A stretch of DNA of 64,000 bases from Daphnia pulex. Taxonomy: Eukaryota > Arthropoda > Branchiopoda > Diplostraca > Daphniidae. A program made the translations under genes and the position numbers. This document shows, piece after piece, positions 1 through 11,036 of the stretch; within the stretch, counting starts at the first letter, position 1; each line of letters starts with the position of its first letter. The DNA lies in the NCBI RefSeq assembly GCF_021134715.1, contig NC_060028.1, positions 8,035,482 to 8,099,481 on the forward strand, read 5' to 3'. The notes beneath the pieces are model-generated. The model was not told where the DNA came from, did not search any database, and saw nothing but the letters and a program-made list of their open reading frames with translations.

Positions 1-22
1 AGGCTATGCCGCTCTACTCTAC

Positions 23-419
23 AAATTTACCGCCGAAGGCCGTGCGGGATTGCTCTACCCTACAAATTTACCGCCGGAGGCCAAGCAAGAACATCCTCTG
101 TCGTGCAAATTTACCGCCGGAGGCTAAGCGTGAAGCCCCTCTACCCTGGAAATTTACCGCCGGAGGCTCATGGTTCAAATCCCGTGAGAGACTTACTTTT
201 TTTAAGCATAAAATATTTCTTTTACGGATGATTTTGTTAGCCATGACTCAGACAAGTCGAAATTTCGCGAAAAAAAAAATTACAACATTTTAAAGGAAAA
301 TCAGAGAATTTACAGAACAAAAACAGCCGGTGGCCATGTATGAAAATTTCTACACTACAAATTCACCGCCGGAGGCAATACGTGAATATCCTCTATCCCA
401 CACATTTACCGCCGACGGC
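23..419. repeat. Spaced GC-rich repeat, about 43-bp period
   Basis: An 18-bp core, AAATTTACCGCCGGAGGC, occurs at 23-40 (one mismatch), 64-81, 107-124 and 150-167. Variant copies lie at 359-376 and 402-419. Adjacent starts are 41-43 bp apart, and several copies are preceded by a CTCTACCC-like stretch. The two groups are separated by about 190 bp without a clear core. This is seen directly. It resembles a minisatellite or the edge of a larger repeat that continues left of the window. I cannot name a repeat family. Confidence 0.75.
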
Positions 420-1183
420 TGGAGTGAGCTGGAGGTTCAAGCGGATAAAGAGCACAAAGTGAGCCAAGCTCGATAGCATTTTCTACCCCCCACACTGTTG
501 ACTCATGGAAGATGAAAAACACAGGGCAATTTTGGGCACGGGCTCCCGCAGGGGGCCCGAAATCACGTTCAAAATAAGAATACTTCGATAGGCGCAGCTA
601 AAACGTGATACTCGAAAAAGCAGATGAAACGGTGCCAAGAAAAATTTCTTTTTCACGTTGAACACTGATTTCTCAAGGAAGGCCTTTTGCTAAAAAGTCC
701 GACTTAACACTAGGCCAACTAAGGACCGGCCCTGGACGGGCTAAAATTTTCTAGTATGAATCATAAAAATCTAATGCTTGTAACCGTCTAAACTGTAACT
801 ACAATGTAAACAAAACAACCAATTTATTAGCACTGTACTTTCAATATTCACATTTTCACGAAGCAGTGGATTTCGGCATAATTTAGTACATGTAAAATAA
901 ATTGATTATTCAAATGAACAACTTTGCAGTTGCATAGCATCACTTTCTCTAACTCACTTTTACCTTCTCAAAATATTAAATGTATCTCATTTCAAAGAGC
1001 AAAAAATAACTTTTTTAGATTGCTATGAGGCTAATAAGCCAATAATGAACAAGCAAATCATTATAAGTTATAACAGAATATTATAGATAATTGAGAAGAC
1101 ATTCTATTTCAGATTTATATTTTCTTAACTTTTAAACCATAAAATCTGATATGTTTTAAGGCAACAAAAATTTCTAAATGGAT
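420..1183. other. AT-rich intergenic stretch with NDPK 3' flank
   Basis: No coding exon was found on either strand. The left part continues the repeat region. The part near 900-1183 is AT-rich and should include the 3' UTR of the minus-strand NDPK gene. Confidence 0.6.
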
Positions 1184-1855
1184 CTAGTCTTCATAAACCC
1201 AAACTTTAGCAGCTGGCTGCCATGAAACAAGTTCTTCATCCTTGAACCACAAGGCAATTTCCTTGTTGGCACTCTCAACAGAGTCAGATCCATGCATGAT
1301 GTTCCTAATTTAAAGGCAAATGTAAAGTACAGTCTATCAAGTATCACTCAGAACTAGTCTTACCTGCCAACTTGAACACAGAAATCTCCTCTGATGGTAC
1401 CAGGCTTGGAGTCAGCAGGGTTGGTCTCTCCCAACATTTGACGGCCAGTCTTAACAATGTTCAAACCCTCCCAGACCTGAGACGTACATTGCATGTATTA
1501 AAATTGACTGCTAAATGAAGTAACAAAAGTTTACCATTGCAACAACTGGTCCAGATGCCATATACTTCACCAAACCAGCAAAGAAAGGGCGGCCAGACAA
1601 GTCAGCATAGTGTTTCTGCAATAGCTCCTCAGTAGGCTATAGTGACATACACCATACATAAAACACAATTCAGAACAAATGACACATTTTCTTGACATAC
1701 AGAACACAACTACTTTACAATCATACCTGCAGAAACTTGAGTGCGACCAATTTGAAACCTTTCTGTTCGAATCTTTTGAGGATTTCACCAACGAGTCCTC
1801 GTTGAACACCATCAGGCTTGATCATCAAGTAGGTACGTTCTTGATTTCCAGACAT
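1184..1855 (-). CDS. awd: Nucleoside diphosphate kinase (awd/NME family)
   Basis: Transfers the terminal phosphate from ATP to other nucleoside diphosphates through a phospho-histidine. Four exons: 1727-1855, 1535-1636, 1364-1476 and 1184-1304. They give 154 residues, against about 150-153 for the family. The start reads [20 protein letters not shown], the usual N-terminal signature with its KPDGV motif. The active-site motif [12 protein letters not shown], with the catalytic His, opens the last exon. The end reads WVYED. The protein is complete with no missing key residue. It lies head-to-head with TRIM37, with 389 bp between start codons, so the two may share a promoter. The family is certain. 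The Drosophila name is used by homology only. Confidence 0.95.
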
Positions 1856-2244
1856 ATTATTGCAATGGCCTGAGACTTGAAAGAAAGAAAGAACTGACTT
1901 ATCTTAATGTCACAAGGTGAATGAACGTGATTGCAAAAAGCAGACGTGTAAGTTAACTTTTTACATTCTTCGCCTCCCGCGGTCCCGCCCAGCGGCTGCC
2001 CTCCCGCAAATTTCCGACATCTATTGGGCAAGAAATCAACTCCATTATCATTTGACAGAAGGTGTTTACTTCGTGTAACCTTGAATTTCTGCTTCGGGCG
2101 GTCACTTGAAGTCGTTTGATTGTTGTAGAATGTCTTTGTAAAATAGTCGATGTAGTCATCCAAGTCGTGACAAGAGCTGTTTATCGAACTCGCTTTTGTC
2201 TATTCCAGTTTTGAGCTTATTGATAGGCTTCATTTATTTGGAAC
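1856..2244. promoter_or_regulatory. Shared NDPK/TRIM37 divergent promoter region
   Basis: This 389-bp interval separates the start codons of two divergently transcribed genes and must contain both 5' UTRs. I see no clear TATA box. Several open frames here are short and show no homology I recognise. Promoter function is inferred from position. Confidence 0.5.
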
Positions 2245-5200
2245 ATGGAGGTATATTTCCTTTATGTTATTCAGTTATTTTGTGTTAATTCCATTGAAAT
2301 CAGCGATTATCGATTAAACACGTACATCTCCCCTGAGACTTTTGTTGCACATCTAAATTAATATAATTGTATAGTACCGATGATCTTATTTTCTTTTTCA
2401 GGGTATTGCTGATGTGTTTAGGTGCTTTATTTGCATGGACAAATTGAGAGATGCAAGATTATGTCCCCATTGCTCAAAACTTTGTTGCTTTGCCTGCATT
2501 CGTCGGTGGCTTGTGGAACAGCGCTCACAATGTCCTCACTGCAGACTTCCACTCCGACCTCATGAGCTTGTCAACTGTCGATGGGTTGGAGATGTTACTC
2601 AGCAATTAGAGAGCCTCCAGCTACAGAGTGCTCCTTCAGTTACACCATCCAGTTCAGTGTCAAACAGTGCCAGCACCACTGATTTGTAATTTTTTATCTT
2701 ATCTCCATGAAAATTTAGAATCAACATGTTAATAATTAATGAATTAATATTTAAAGGTGTGATATGCACAGTGAAAAACTCTCAGTCTATTGTGTCACTT
2801 GCAAGAGCTGTATTTGCCATAAATGTGCACTTTGGGAAGGTACTCATTCAGGCCATATGTTTCAGGTAATTACAATTTTGTAGGATAAAAATTAGATTAG
2901 AAATAATATAATTTCTTCTCTTATCAGCCTTTAGATGGAATGTACGAAACTCACGCAACTAAAATTCGGGACGGAATTGCCCAGCTAAGGAGAAGACTTT
3001 TAGAAATAAGCATGATCGTTCAAGATGTGGTAAAACATTAGTTTTCATAACATTGCCAGTATATCAATCTTTTTTTTAAATGTGCCTCATTCATTAAAGG
3101 AGCGTAACGTCGAAAGTGTCCGAACAGCGAAAGATGAAAAAGTGAGTGAAATACGTCATGCGGTAGAATTGATAGTATCTCGTCTAGATTCTCAGCTACG
3201 AAGCAAACTCTTGTCCTTGGTGGGGCAAAAGAATGTTCTGACTCAAGAAACTGACCATTTGGAAGCATTGTTGCAGGTAGATTTCTTTACACTAATGTCT
3301 TTAAAATTTTAAAAATTGTTTTTATCACTTCGCATTTAAGGAAACTGAAGCAACACTGCAGAATGAATCCAAGAGCCAATTGATAGCTAAAAGTGGCGAA
3401 ATCATGTCTGCAATGGACAGAGCCCAGCGTCGAGCCTTGAGCTCTTTCACTTTACACCACGTCCCAGCAGATTTCCAAAGCGAAATCGTTCCAGCTTACA
3501 GCACTAGCATCTTTACAATTGAAGATTTCAGTAGAATGAGGAATAATGCGGATCCTATTTACTCACCACCACTAGTCGTCGATGGCCTCAAGTGGAGACT
3601 TAAGGTTGAATCATTTTCCGACTTTCTCTTTGTCAACTTACTACATTTTATAGCTCTTTTACTCAAGGTTTACCCCGACGGAAATGGAATCGTTCGCGGT
3701 AATTACTTGTCTGTTTTTCTCGAACTCACGAGCGGTGTATCGGAGCCAGCCAAGTAATCAAGGGCGTATTTCAACCAGCAACTAATAACGAAACTTAAAC
3801 CACCCTTTTTGAATAGATACGAGTATAGAGTAGAGCTGATTTATCAAGGGCCGAATAATGCGAGTGGTGGTCTCTCCACAAACCGTAATATTGTACGGGA
3901 ATTTGCCAGCGAATTCGATGCCGGCGAATGTTGGGGCTATAATCGTTTCTTTCGCCTCGACCTCCTTGCTTCCGAAGGCTATCTAAGACCGGAAAGTAAT
4001 TCTCTCATTCTACGGTGAGTAACTTTTCTTATTCTTTCGAAATAGATCTTTTAATTCATTCCAGTTTGAAATTCAATTGTTCTGCAGATTTCACGTCCGT
4101 CCACCAACGTATTATCAGAAATGTCGTGACCTTCAGCGATATCTTTCCAGCATGTTGCAAAAACATGCTCGTTATCTAAACATCATAAAAGATTTCACCG
4201 AGGTATTGCGTGTTCCTTTTTTTGTTTTTTCTGTTGACTTGAAAATTTTATTATGGACTACAGGGTAGACAAGACCAAGAGCTTGTGCAAAGCGAAGGGG
4301 AAGAAAATGGTGATGTGCGCAATCAAACCAGTTCTGTGACCTCGTCAGTCCCAGATCGTGGAGCCACAGTTTGTCTATCAACGCAAACCTCCACACTGAA
4401 CACGTCAATAACAGAAAACGACGAAGTTTTATTAACCGACGAAGTTTTTGAGAGTACCTCACCCTCTCAACGCTTGCTCAATTTGACCGATAGCGTCCGT
4501 CGATTGGCTGGCGGGTTCCAAAGCACTAGCGTGCAGCCAGATGACGAATGGGTTTCTACTAGCAGCGAAAGCGGGACCCCGGTATTTTACCCTTTTTTTT
4601 TTCTTTTTACCCTTCCCATTTACAGTATACTCGATCCTTTCTTACATGGTCATTTAAAGTCACGCCCTTTGCATAAATAACTTGTTTTTATATGAGTTGT
4701 TCTGTTTGTTTGTTTTTTTTTATATTCTAGAGCCTTGGCAACGACAATGTTGTCGATGGAAACAACCTCAGCGAGGGTGAATTAGAACTCAGCGAAGCTG
4801 TAATTAGCGTGAACCAGTACATAATGCAGCCCCGCTTTGCTGGCGCAAACCATTTCGATCGCAATGTCTCGACGTCCAGTAAAGACTTCATTTTCGAGAC
4901 GGGAATGAAAGGATTTTTTTTTAAAATAATTTGATCTATAATCCTGCCAGGTATTCGGGATGGAGACTTGACTTACCCTTTGATGGATCAAACGTTCAGA
5001 GAATTGAACAACGCCACCATGAACGGGATAGCGTCCAACGTTTCAGTGTACGATTTCCTTTCGCAATAGATTATTCAGTGTATATAGTTATCATGGATAA
5101 AGAGATTTATAACAAACAATATACCTCACCAACAATTGTTGGTTTTAACTAAAACAGGCATTCATTTGCCGAGCGTGATTGGGATCAAGAAACCTTGGAA

Positions 5201-5512
5201 ATGTCTTCTATCGTCCCGGAAACGGAACAACCAGTGAGGACGCCGGTTCGAACGACCAGGTTGAGGAGCCCCCAGTCTCACCAGCGGAAGAATCGACGAG
5301 CTCGTGACAACACATTTCTGCTACCAAGATTAGGTACCAGTCGTAGGCGCTCAATCTCACCGCCCCGTAGCCGTGCACCGATTCCCAGTCCAGCTCCTGC
5401 CCCACAAGCAGCAGCCAATTTCTCTGCCAAAAGTAAACAAGTTCAAACAAAAATTAACGATTGTGGTTAAAGACTTATTCCTATCGTTTCAGGCAGTGCA
5501 GCTGAAGAATAA
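2245..5512 (+). CDS. Trim37: TRIM37-like RING/B-box/MATH E3 ubiquitin ligase
   Basis: Fourteen exons: 2245-2250, 2402-2685, 2757-2865, 2928-3029, 3100-3276, 3341-3604, 3668-3753, 3817-4014, 4088-4202, 4264-4581, 4731-4878, 4951-5047, 5158-5432 and 5493-5512. Total 732 residues. The first exon carries only Met-Glu. [23 protein letters not shown], then CPHC. A B-box follows from about residue 97 ([12 protein letters not shown] ... CHKCALW). Next comes a coiled coil, then a MATH domain containing [20 protein letters not shown] and ECWGYNRFF. This domain order is diagnostic of TRIM37, which restrains centriole assembly and acts at peroxisomes in vertebrates. The tail is acidic/Ser-rich, then basic/Pro-rich, and is shorter than in human TRIM37 (about 964 residues). 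The boundary at 4878/4951 is the least certain. Confidence 0.93.
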
Positions 5513-5728
5513 ATGACTTCACTCATCACATCAGTGCAGCAGAAGAAAGAACAAATTAAACCCATCCACACTTCTGATTTTAACCGACTGTGCTTATGCA
5601 CCTTATTTGTTATCCCTCTTATTATTAATTAGATATGCGAATCTGAAAATATACACCTTCAAATTCTATAGCTGAAAATAATATGACGTATATTTAGTTT
5701 TTCTCTTATTTACCTCACAAAGATGGTT

Positions 5729-6331
5729 TCACGGCACGGAGCCGCTTCCAGTCGACTGCCGACCTTTAAGGTGAAATGCGATTTCGAAACAACAGCAGTC
5801 ACAGGGTTGACAATCGATCGGTTGTGATGTGTCTCTGCAGCTTTTGAAAAAAATACAGGAAGTGGTCGTGCCCTGTACGAGAAGAGACAATAAAAGAGGC
5901 TTAACTTTGCAAACTTAATTATATATCGGCGGAGAAACGCCCCAAATGAAAAGTAACATAATACCGCATTGCAGCAATTCATCATAGGCGGGCTGCAACA
6001 GTTGATTCCTGAGTTGCCGCAGCAGACATTGGTTGAATTGAAACAATTTGAACAAATATCACAGAAGCAGTTTGTCGTTGACTCACTCGTCGAACAACAA
6101 ATCCTTACAAGCCACTTTTGCAGAACTATTCCTGTATACGCACAAGGGTGAATCCAATCAGCGGCTAATCTCCGCACGCCAAAGCAGGGCAAAGAATCGA
6201 TACTTACCAACGAGGACGACAACAACATAAGATGTTATGGCTAGCGAAATGACGGCGGCTAAAGGTAGCGCAAGATCGGTCCGGTTTGCGTCGGTAAGAT
6301 GATTACTACGGGCAGAGGTAGGTGAGTTCAT
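5729..6331 (-). CDS. Small cysteine-rich single-pass membrane protein, unassigned
   Basis: Three exons, 6208-6331, 5965-6131 and 5729-5872, join through consensus sites to 144 residues. The first donor reads G|GTAAGTATC and the acceptors end ATACAG and GTACAG. The start reads MNSPTSARSNHLTDANRTD. A hydrophobic helix follows (LALPLAAVISLAITSYVVVV, about residues 20-41). The C-terminal two thirds are packed with Cys: CCSTSESTTNCFCDICSNC, then VCCGNSGINCC and CQPCDCCCF. Exon lengths of 124, 167 and 144 fit phase 1 then phase 0, with no stop. I do not recognise the family. The CDCCCF run is only superficially like I-mfa-type cysteine-rich domains. A membrane-anchored metal-binding or disulfide-rich role is possible but not shown. 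It lies between TRIM37 and TBL2. Confidence 0.6.
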
Positions 6332-6816
6332 GTCCTCTTCGGGTCCAATCGGCGGAATCCTGATCCACCGACTAGCTTTAACACCATCGGGTTAAATGGT
6401 TTTAAAAGCAGGGCTTGGACGAAGCCGTGGCGACACGGGCGATACTGAAAATATATATAGTCGACCGAATCGCTGCTGTTTCCTTCCTGGTTGCCATGCC
6501 ACCATATAGCCCTGGTAAACATCAGTGCGGGCTACGCATGTCTGGTACCTGGTACCTATATACTGTTCCCAAGTGGCTTTACATGCACATGCATGATCAG
6601 CCGTGATCATTCAGACGATCACAGGATTGCATGAACCCTAAAGTTCTTTATTTTCTTTTTCTTGCCAGGTTAGTGAGAAAGAAAACCAATACCATTAACA
6701 CTGCAACTTGACACGAAAGTAGTAGCCAGTAAGTCAAATGTCAGGTATCCAAATAACGAAGATTGTGGTATATGAGACCATTCTCCCTTATTCAGAATCT
6801 GTATTTTTATCCCAAG

Positions 6817-9800
6817 TTAATTTCTGGCATTGAACAATTCAACCAAGGCTTTCGCCTCTTTTAATTGTATCTGACAACGCTCCTTCAGCGCTTGGCCAGT
6901 TGCTTTTCTTAGTTTCACTTCCAAGTCAGCTGCGGCAATCTTGAAACCAGGGACGTTATGAAAAACGCGGACGTACTTGTCGCCGGTCGTCAAGATGAAT
7001 CGCGAAGTTGAGTCGAAGCGTAGTCGAGTAATAGGAGCTAAAAATACAAATTATAAAAATGAAATACAAGATTATCAAATGACACGACAAGATTTAAAGT
7101 TTAAACTGCGAAATTGGGTTATTACCCGCATGAATGTCTGGAATGTGAGCCAATAACTCGGCGTTGGCCGTGGAATAAATGTAGAGAGAACAGTTGGAGC
7201 CAATTGCCACGACTCTGCCATCTGGGGCAAGGGCGACGCGTGCTGGTTCATTTCCCTCGCTCTTCCATTTGCCGGAAACCACTAAAGTAGCGAGTTGTCC
7301 TTGACGATAATCAACTAGTGAAAGGGGAGTATATGGTGTTAATAACGCGCAAAGAGTAAAACTGTAAAAGGGGAAATAGCAATCGCTTTATTACTGTTGG
7401 TGTTGTAGAGACGCCCTGTTCCCCCAGACGACAACGGCGAAAACATTAAAGAGCAAAGTTAATAATTTGTGTGCAAATTTAATAGATTAATGGATTAAAC
7501 AAGTCCTTACATGTTCCGTCCTTGGAAATGGTCACCATACGTCCGGAATCGGGGCTATAATCAAAGCTGTAAATACCAGAGGTGTGACCAGACAATTCAA
7601 AAGCACGATTCAACTTTTCGAATTCACCAGATCGGGAGAAAACAACCTCCCATACTTTGACTTCCGGCGTGAATCCTGCATGGGAGAGACCATTAAAATA
7701 AAGGCACGATGCAATTCACATGAGAAAGGGGCTTGCGAACCGGATGTGGCAACAAATCGGCCGTCAGGAGAGATCTTAGCCGAGTAGGTTTCCATTTGAT
7801 TGGTTATCACAGAAGCCAATAAATTCCCTTTCAAATCAAGAACGTCCAGTTCATTTTTCGGTGTACACGTCATGATGAAACGCCCCGTGCTGGCGACGTC
7901 AATGGCCAAAAGGTCAGCTTCCCGAGTCTATTAAAAATAGAAAAAAAAACCCAATGTTAGTTGCAAAATGAAAAGTGAAAGGGAGCCAGCCATCAATTAC
8001 GTACCTTTTCAAATGCGTGTGAGACTTGAACAGAAGGCAGTCCTCCGGCCTCGGGCTTTTTCAGCACCTTGTAGATTTCGATATTGTTACCCAAAGCGCG
8101 GACCGTCAGTAAAGCCTTGGAGTCTGGGCTCCAGCGAATCAGTGTGGCGGAATCATATTGCACGTGAGCACGAACCGTCCGGATATCCTTCATATTGAGT
8201 TCCATCACGGTAGAGTCCAGTCTGCCAAAGTTCAGTTTCCATAGCATCAGCGAACGGTCTACACGAAGAAATGGAGGGTAAATAAATTATCACTAACCAG
8301 AAAGCATAGCAGACAACAGATGATACAAGAAATTAATTATTAGTTAGTATACTTAAATACTATGGGGAATAATAATAATCGAAAACGTCCAAGAATAATT
8401 CACGATTGGAAAATCACGAGTGTATTTTGAGCATTTGCGCTTAGCTTGGTTGGTTTAAAAAGAGACAATTAACAAGATTAAGACAATGAATCAATGATAA
8501 AGAATAGTATAAATACGAAGATAAATACGAGGACAAATGCGATTGGCAATTAAAGAACATTTCAGCGCAAATGCATGAATGTAGAACACTTTGACTTTGA
8601 GTAAAGGAGTGTAGATACATGATTGAATCGATTATAAAACGACAAGGAAAAAAATTGTGCCATTTTGAGAACTTTGATTCTTAAGGCATGTGTTCAGATC
8701 TATGCCGCGGTCGCAATTGACAGGCGGCCTTCCATAAAACGAGCTCTGCGCATGCCCGTGCATCTTCGAAGCTATCGTGGCCGTTATGGCCTACCTGTAT
8801 GTGTCGCTGAAGGTAGGTGGCAACGAGCGACTTGAGCGAGCGGCGAAAAGGGAAACCGAAATAGTGAGGGAAAAGGACGGCAGTATCGATTATAACAGAG
8901 TGGAGGATACGCAAAGCACGAAGGTCATTTTCGAGTCCGTGTCCGATGAGAATGGTTTGAGAATAAATGAAGCCAAGCAGATCCCGTTGAACGTCACTGA
9001 TTGTCTTTGTGGCCTTCTTGAGGTCTTGTTCGCATAGGCCGGAAAAACGCGTGTTGTAATCAATCACCCGGTGGTGTGGTTTCACCAAAGCTTCGTAAAC
9101 CAGACAGCCGTCGATACTAATAACTGAAACTTTGCATACTTCCAGGCCACGGCCAGTGTAGCACATCTCGCAGTCCAAGGCGTATATCGAATGACATTTG
9201 GGTCCGATTCCGGGTGTGGTGCGGACGTAGTCTGTAAATGGTCCATTCATTCCAGGGCTAACGCCATTCCAGACGTGGAGATCGCCGGATGTGCACCCAA
9301 TAGAACCTTCATGTCCAGGACAGCAGGTATAGCCGTGGCTTTCACCTGGGGAACAAGGGCGCTTCCATTGACCCCAATGATATATGCATCTTTCCTCCGT
9401 TAGGTATTCACCGTCCAATGTGACAAAGAAGCCCTTTTTACATCGAACGCAGCGTTTTTCAAGGCTAGGACTCAACGGTGGTTTCTCTTCGTACGGATCG
9501 CTGTGCTCGGAACTGTAAAGATGTTCAGCCATTTCAATTATTTCCGGTTGATGTCTAAATGCACGCTTCACGTCACTCCGATAATACGTGACGTTCGCTT
9601 CAGGAGTCTTGTAAATGATTGCTCGATTGGGGTAAAATGAACTTTCAACTGGATAACCCAAATTGAGCAGCTGGTCATCTAGCAAGACATACTGATATAA
9701 AAAGGAATAAATTTCAGAATTCTTCATTTGCAGTCTGGTGTAGTATTTCAGGGGAGTGGCTCTTCTCATTCTCTGCTTGCTTTCAACAGTTTTGGTCGGA

Positions 9801-10385
9801 TGTTCTTTCTTCTTGTTCCCAGCTTGAGTTTTCTTCATCCGATTTCTTTTCTGTCTTCGGCTGAGTACACAGCCAGAGTCTGTCTCACTAGGGGTTGGAG
9901 TCTCAACCATTGGTTGGGAGACAAATACTTCATCTAGTTCTAACTAACATTACACTTTGCTCAAACAACACTGCAAAAATAAAAAATTACCTTCAGCACA
10001 AGTGGCAAGATGTTTCCCATTGGCACTGAAGTCCATATCAGTGATAGCACCAGTATGGCCTTTAAGTGATGTCAGCAGCCATGAGTGAGTGAACGTAGAT
10101 TTGGAATCCTTGGAAATGGCAACAGCTGGTTTCTTTTTCGCTGGTTTCGATTGGGCCCCTGATGATTTCTTTCCATCTTTTTTACCTCCAGCAGCTTTTT
10201 CACTTTTCCCTTTTGAAAGAAAAAGAAATCAAGTTAATGAAAAAATTCTCAGCCTCAAACCATGAACAAGTTTATTGACCTTTAGTGCTGGATTCGGAGG
10301 ACTTCTTAGTCAGAGACCACACTAAAACGGCTATCAGGGCGCCGATAACTAACGTCAAAATAACAATTCCAAAATCAAATGCCAT
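6817..10385 (-). CDS. Tbl2: Transducin beta-like 2 (TBL2), ER-anchored WD40 protein
   Basis: Eight exons: 10280-10385, 9991-10209, 8005-8258, 7741-7927, 7511-7675, 7395-7415, 7126-7314 and 6817-7037. They give 453 residues, against about 447 in human. The N-terminus MAFDFGIVILTLVIGALIAV is a membrane anchor, followed by a Lys/Ser-rich linker and WD repeats. Matching blocks include SLKGHTGAITDMDFSANGKH, ATLIRWSPDSKALLTV, TGRFIMTC and TPEVKVWEVVF. TBL2 is an ER membrane protein known to bind PERK in vertebrates, a role linked by general knowledge to eIF2-alpha, whose gene also lies in this window. Exon 6 is a 21-nt micro-exon supplying WRLYNTN. The large second intron (8259-9990) contains the REXO1-like gene. 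Confidence 0.93.
8681..9910 (-). CDS. REXO1/GOR-like 3'-5' RNA exonuclease, nested in TBL2 intron
   Basis: A single uninterrupted frame of 409 residues. The N-terminal 60 residues are basic. A Cys-rich segment follows (RCVRCKKGFFVTLDG, then ERCIYHWG) that matches the region before the nuclease in REXO1-type proteins. The DEDDh exonuclease domain fills the C-terminal half: YALDCEMCYTGRGLE carries the first D and E, then DYNTRFSGLCEQDL, LIGHGLENDLRAL with the next Asp, and HDSFEDARAC with the last His and Asp. All catalytic residues are present. The family trims 3' ends of structured RNAs. The gene lies wholly inside the TBL2 intron on the same strand and has no introns of its own, which suggests an old retrocopy, though an intact and probably functional one. 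It is shorter than full REXO1. Confidence 0.9.
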   Translation of the reverse strand: MVETPTPSETDSGCVLSRRQKRNRMKKTQAGNKKKEHPTKTVESKQRMRRATPLKYYTRLQMKNSEIYSFLYQYVLLDDQLLNLGYPVESSFYPNRAIIYKTPEANVTYYRSDVKRAFRHQPEIIEMAEHLYSSEHSDPYEEKPPLSPSLEKRCVRCKKGFFVTLDGEYLTEERCIYHWGQWKRPCSPGESHGYTCCPGHEGSIGCTSGDLHVWNGVSPGMNGPFTDYVRTTPGIGPKCHSIYALDCEMCYTGRGLEVCKVSVISIDGCLVYEALVKPHHRVIDYNTRFSGLCEQDLKKATKTISDVQRDLLGFIYSQTILIGHGLENDLRALRILHSVIIDTAVLFPHYFGFPFRRSLKSLVATYLQRHIQVGHNGHDSFEDARACAELVLWKAACQLRPRHRSEHMP

Positions 10386-11036
10386 CTCATTGCTTTTTAA
10401 TTCTCTCAATATCCTGGTCTAAAATAAATTCTTTACACCGGTAATGAAGAAGCCTTTTACAATCACACGTGTACTCATACACGTCTCTGAGCAACTACAG
10501 ACGAAAATTATCGGAATAGCGGGAATACATAGGAATGTGAATACATTATGACACCAAGGTTAAAACAAGGAGGAACTTAGCTGGTACACAGCGCCTCTGC
10601 AGACATCCCCAAAGGGCTTCACGCGATTAGTTCGCTTAATCCTCGCGTGCACAGAGTTATGGCGCTGCCGTGCTTCAAACTTAGACATTTCGAAATTGTT
10701 CTCCTTGACTCTGCTTCCGTGTTTGACAGCAGTGCATACGTCACTGGAAAAATAGTTGCCGGTTTCTTTGAAAACAAGCGTGAGTCATTGAACACAAGCC
10801 ACAACATATTAAAATGTTGGTGGAATTCCCAAGAAAGATAACAAATTTTTTTTTAAGGATGCTGTATTAGTTTCTATAGTAGCGAAATCGTACATTATTA
10901 TATTCATTTATATCGGATTAAATTGGATAACACCTGCGGAGGCAACAGTAGGCTAGTTCTATATGACTGTTACTCGCTGCTCTTAAATAAGGCAGGGCCA
11001 TTGATAAAGATGTTTTGAAAATAAAGATTTTTCTGA
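10386..11036. other. Intergenic, TBL2 upstream and arrestin downstream flank
   Basis: No coding exon found. It should hold the TBL2 promoter and 5' UTR and the arrestin 3' UTR, since both genes are on the minus strand. A short open frame at 10647-10841 shows no homology or splice support. Confidence 0.55.

Noticed and set aside
1-420. CRISPR-like spacing of an 18-bp core
   Set aside because: The context is eukaryotic with spliced genes. Copies are imperfect and few, spacers vary, and there are no cas genes.
5710-6228. 172-codon minus-strand continuous frame
   Set aside because: It reads through introns of the three-exon Cys-rich gene. Only its middle part is coding, and its ends lack a TM start and normal composition.
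5969-6230. Plus-strand frames opposite the Cys-rich gene
   Set aside because: Gln/Leu-rich antisense of Cys-coding sequence, with no splice support on this strand.
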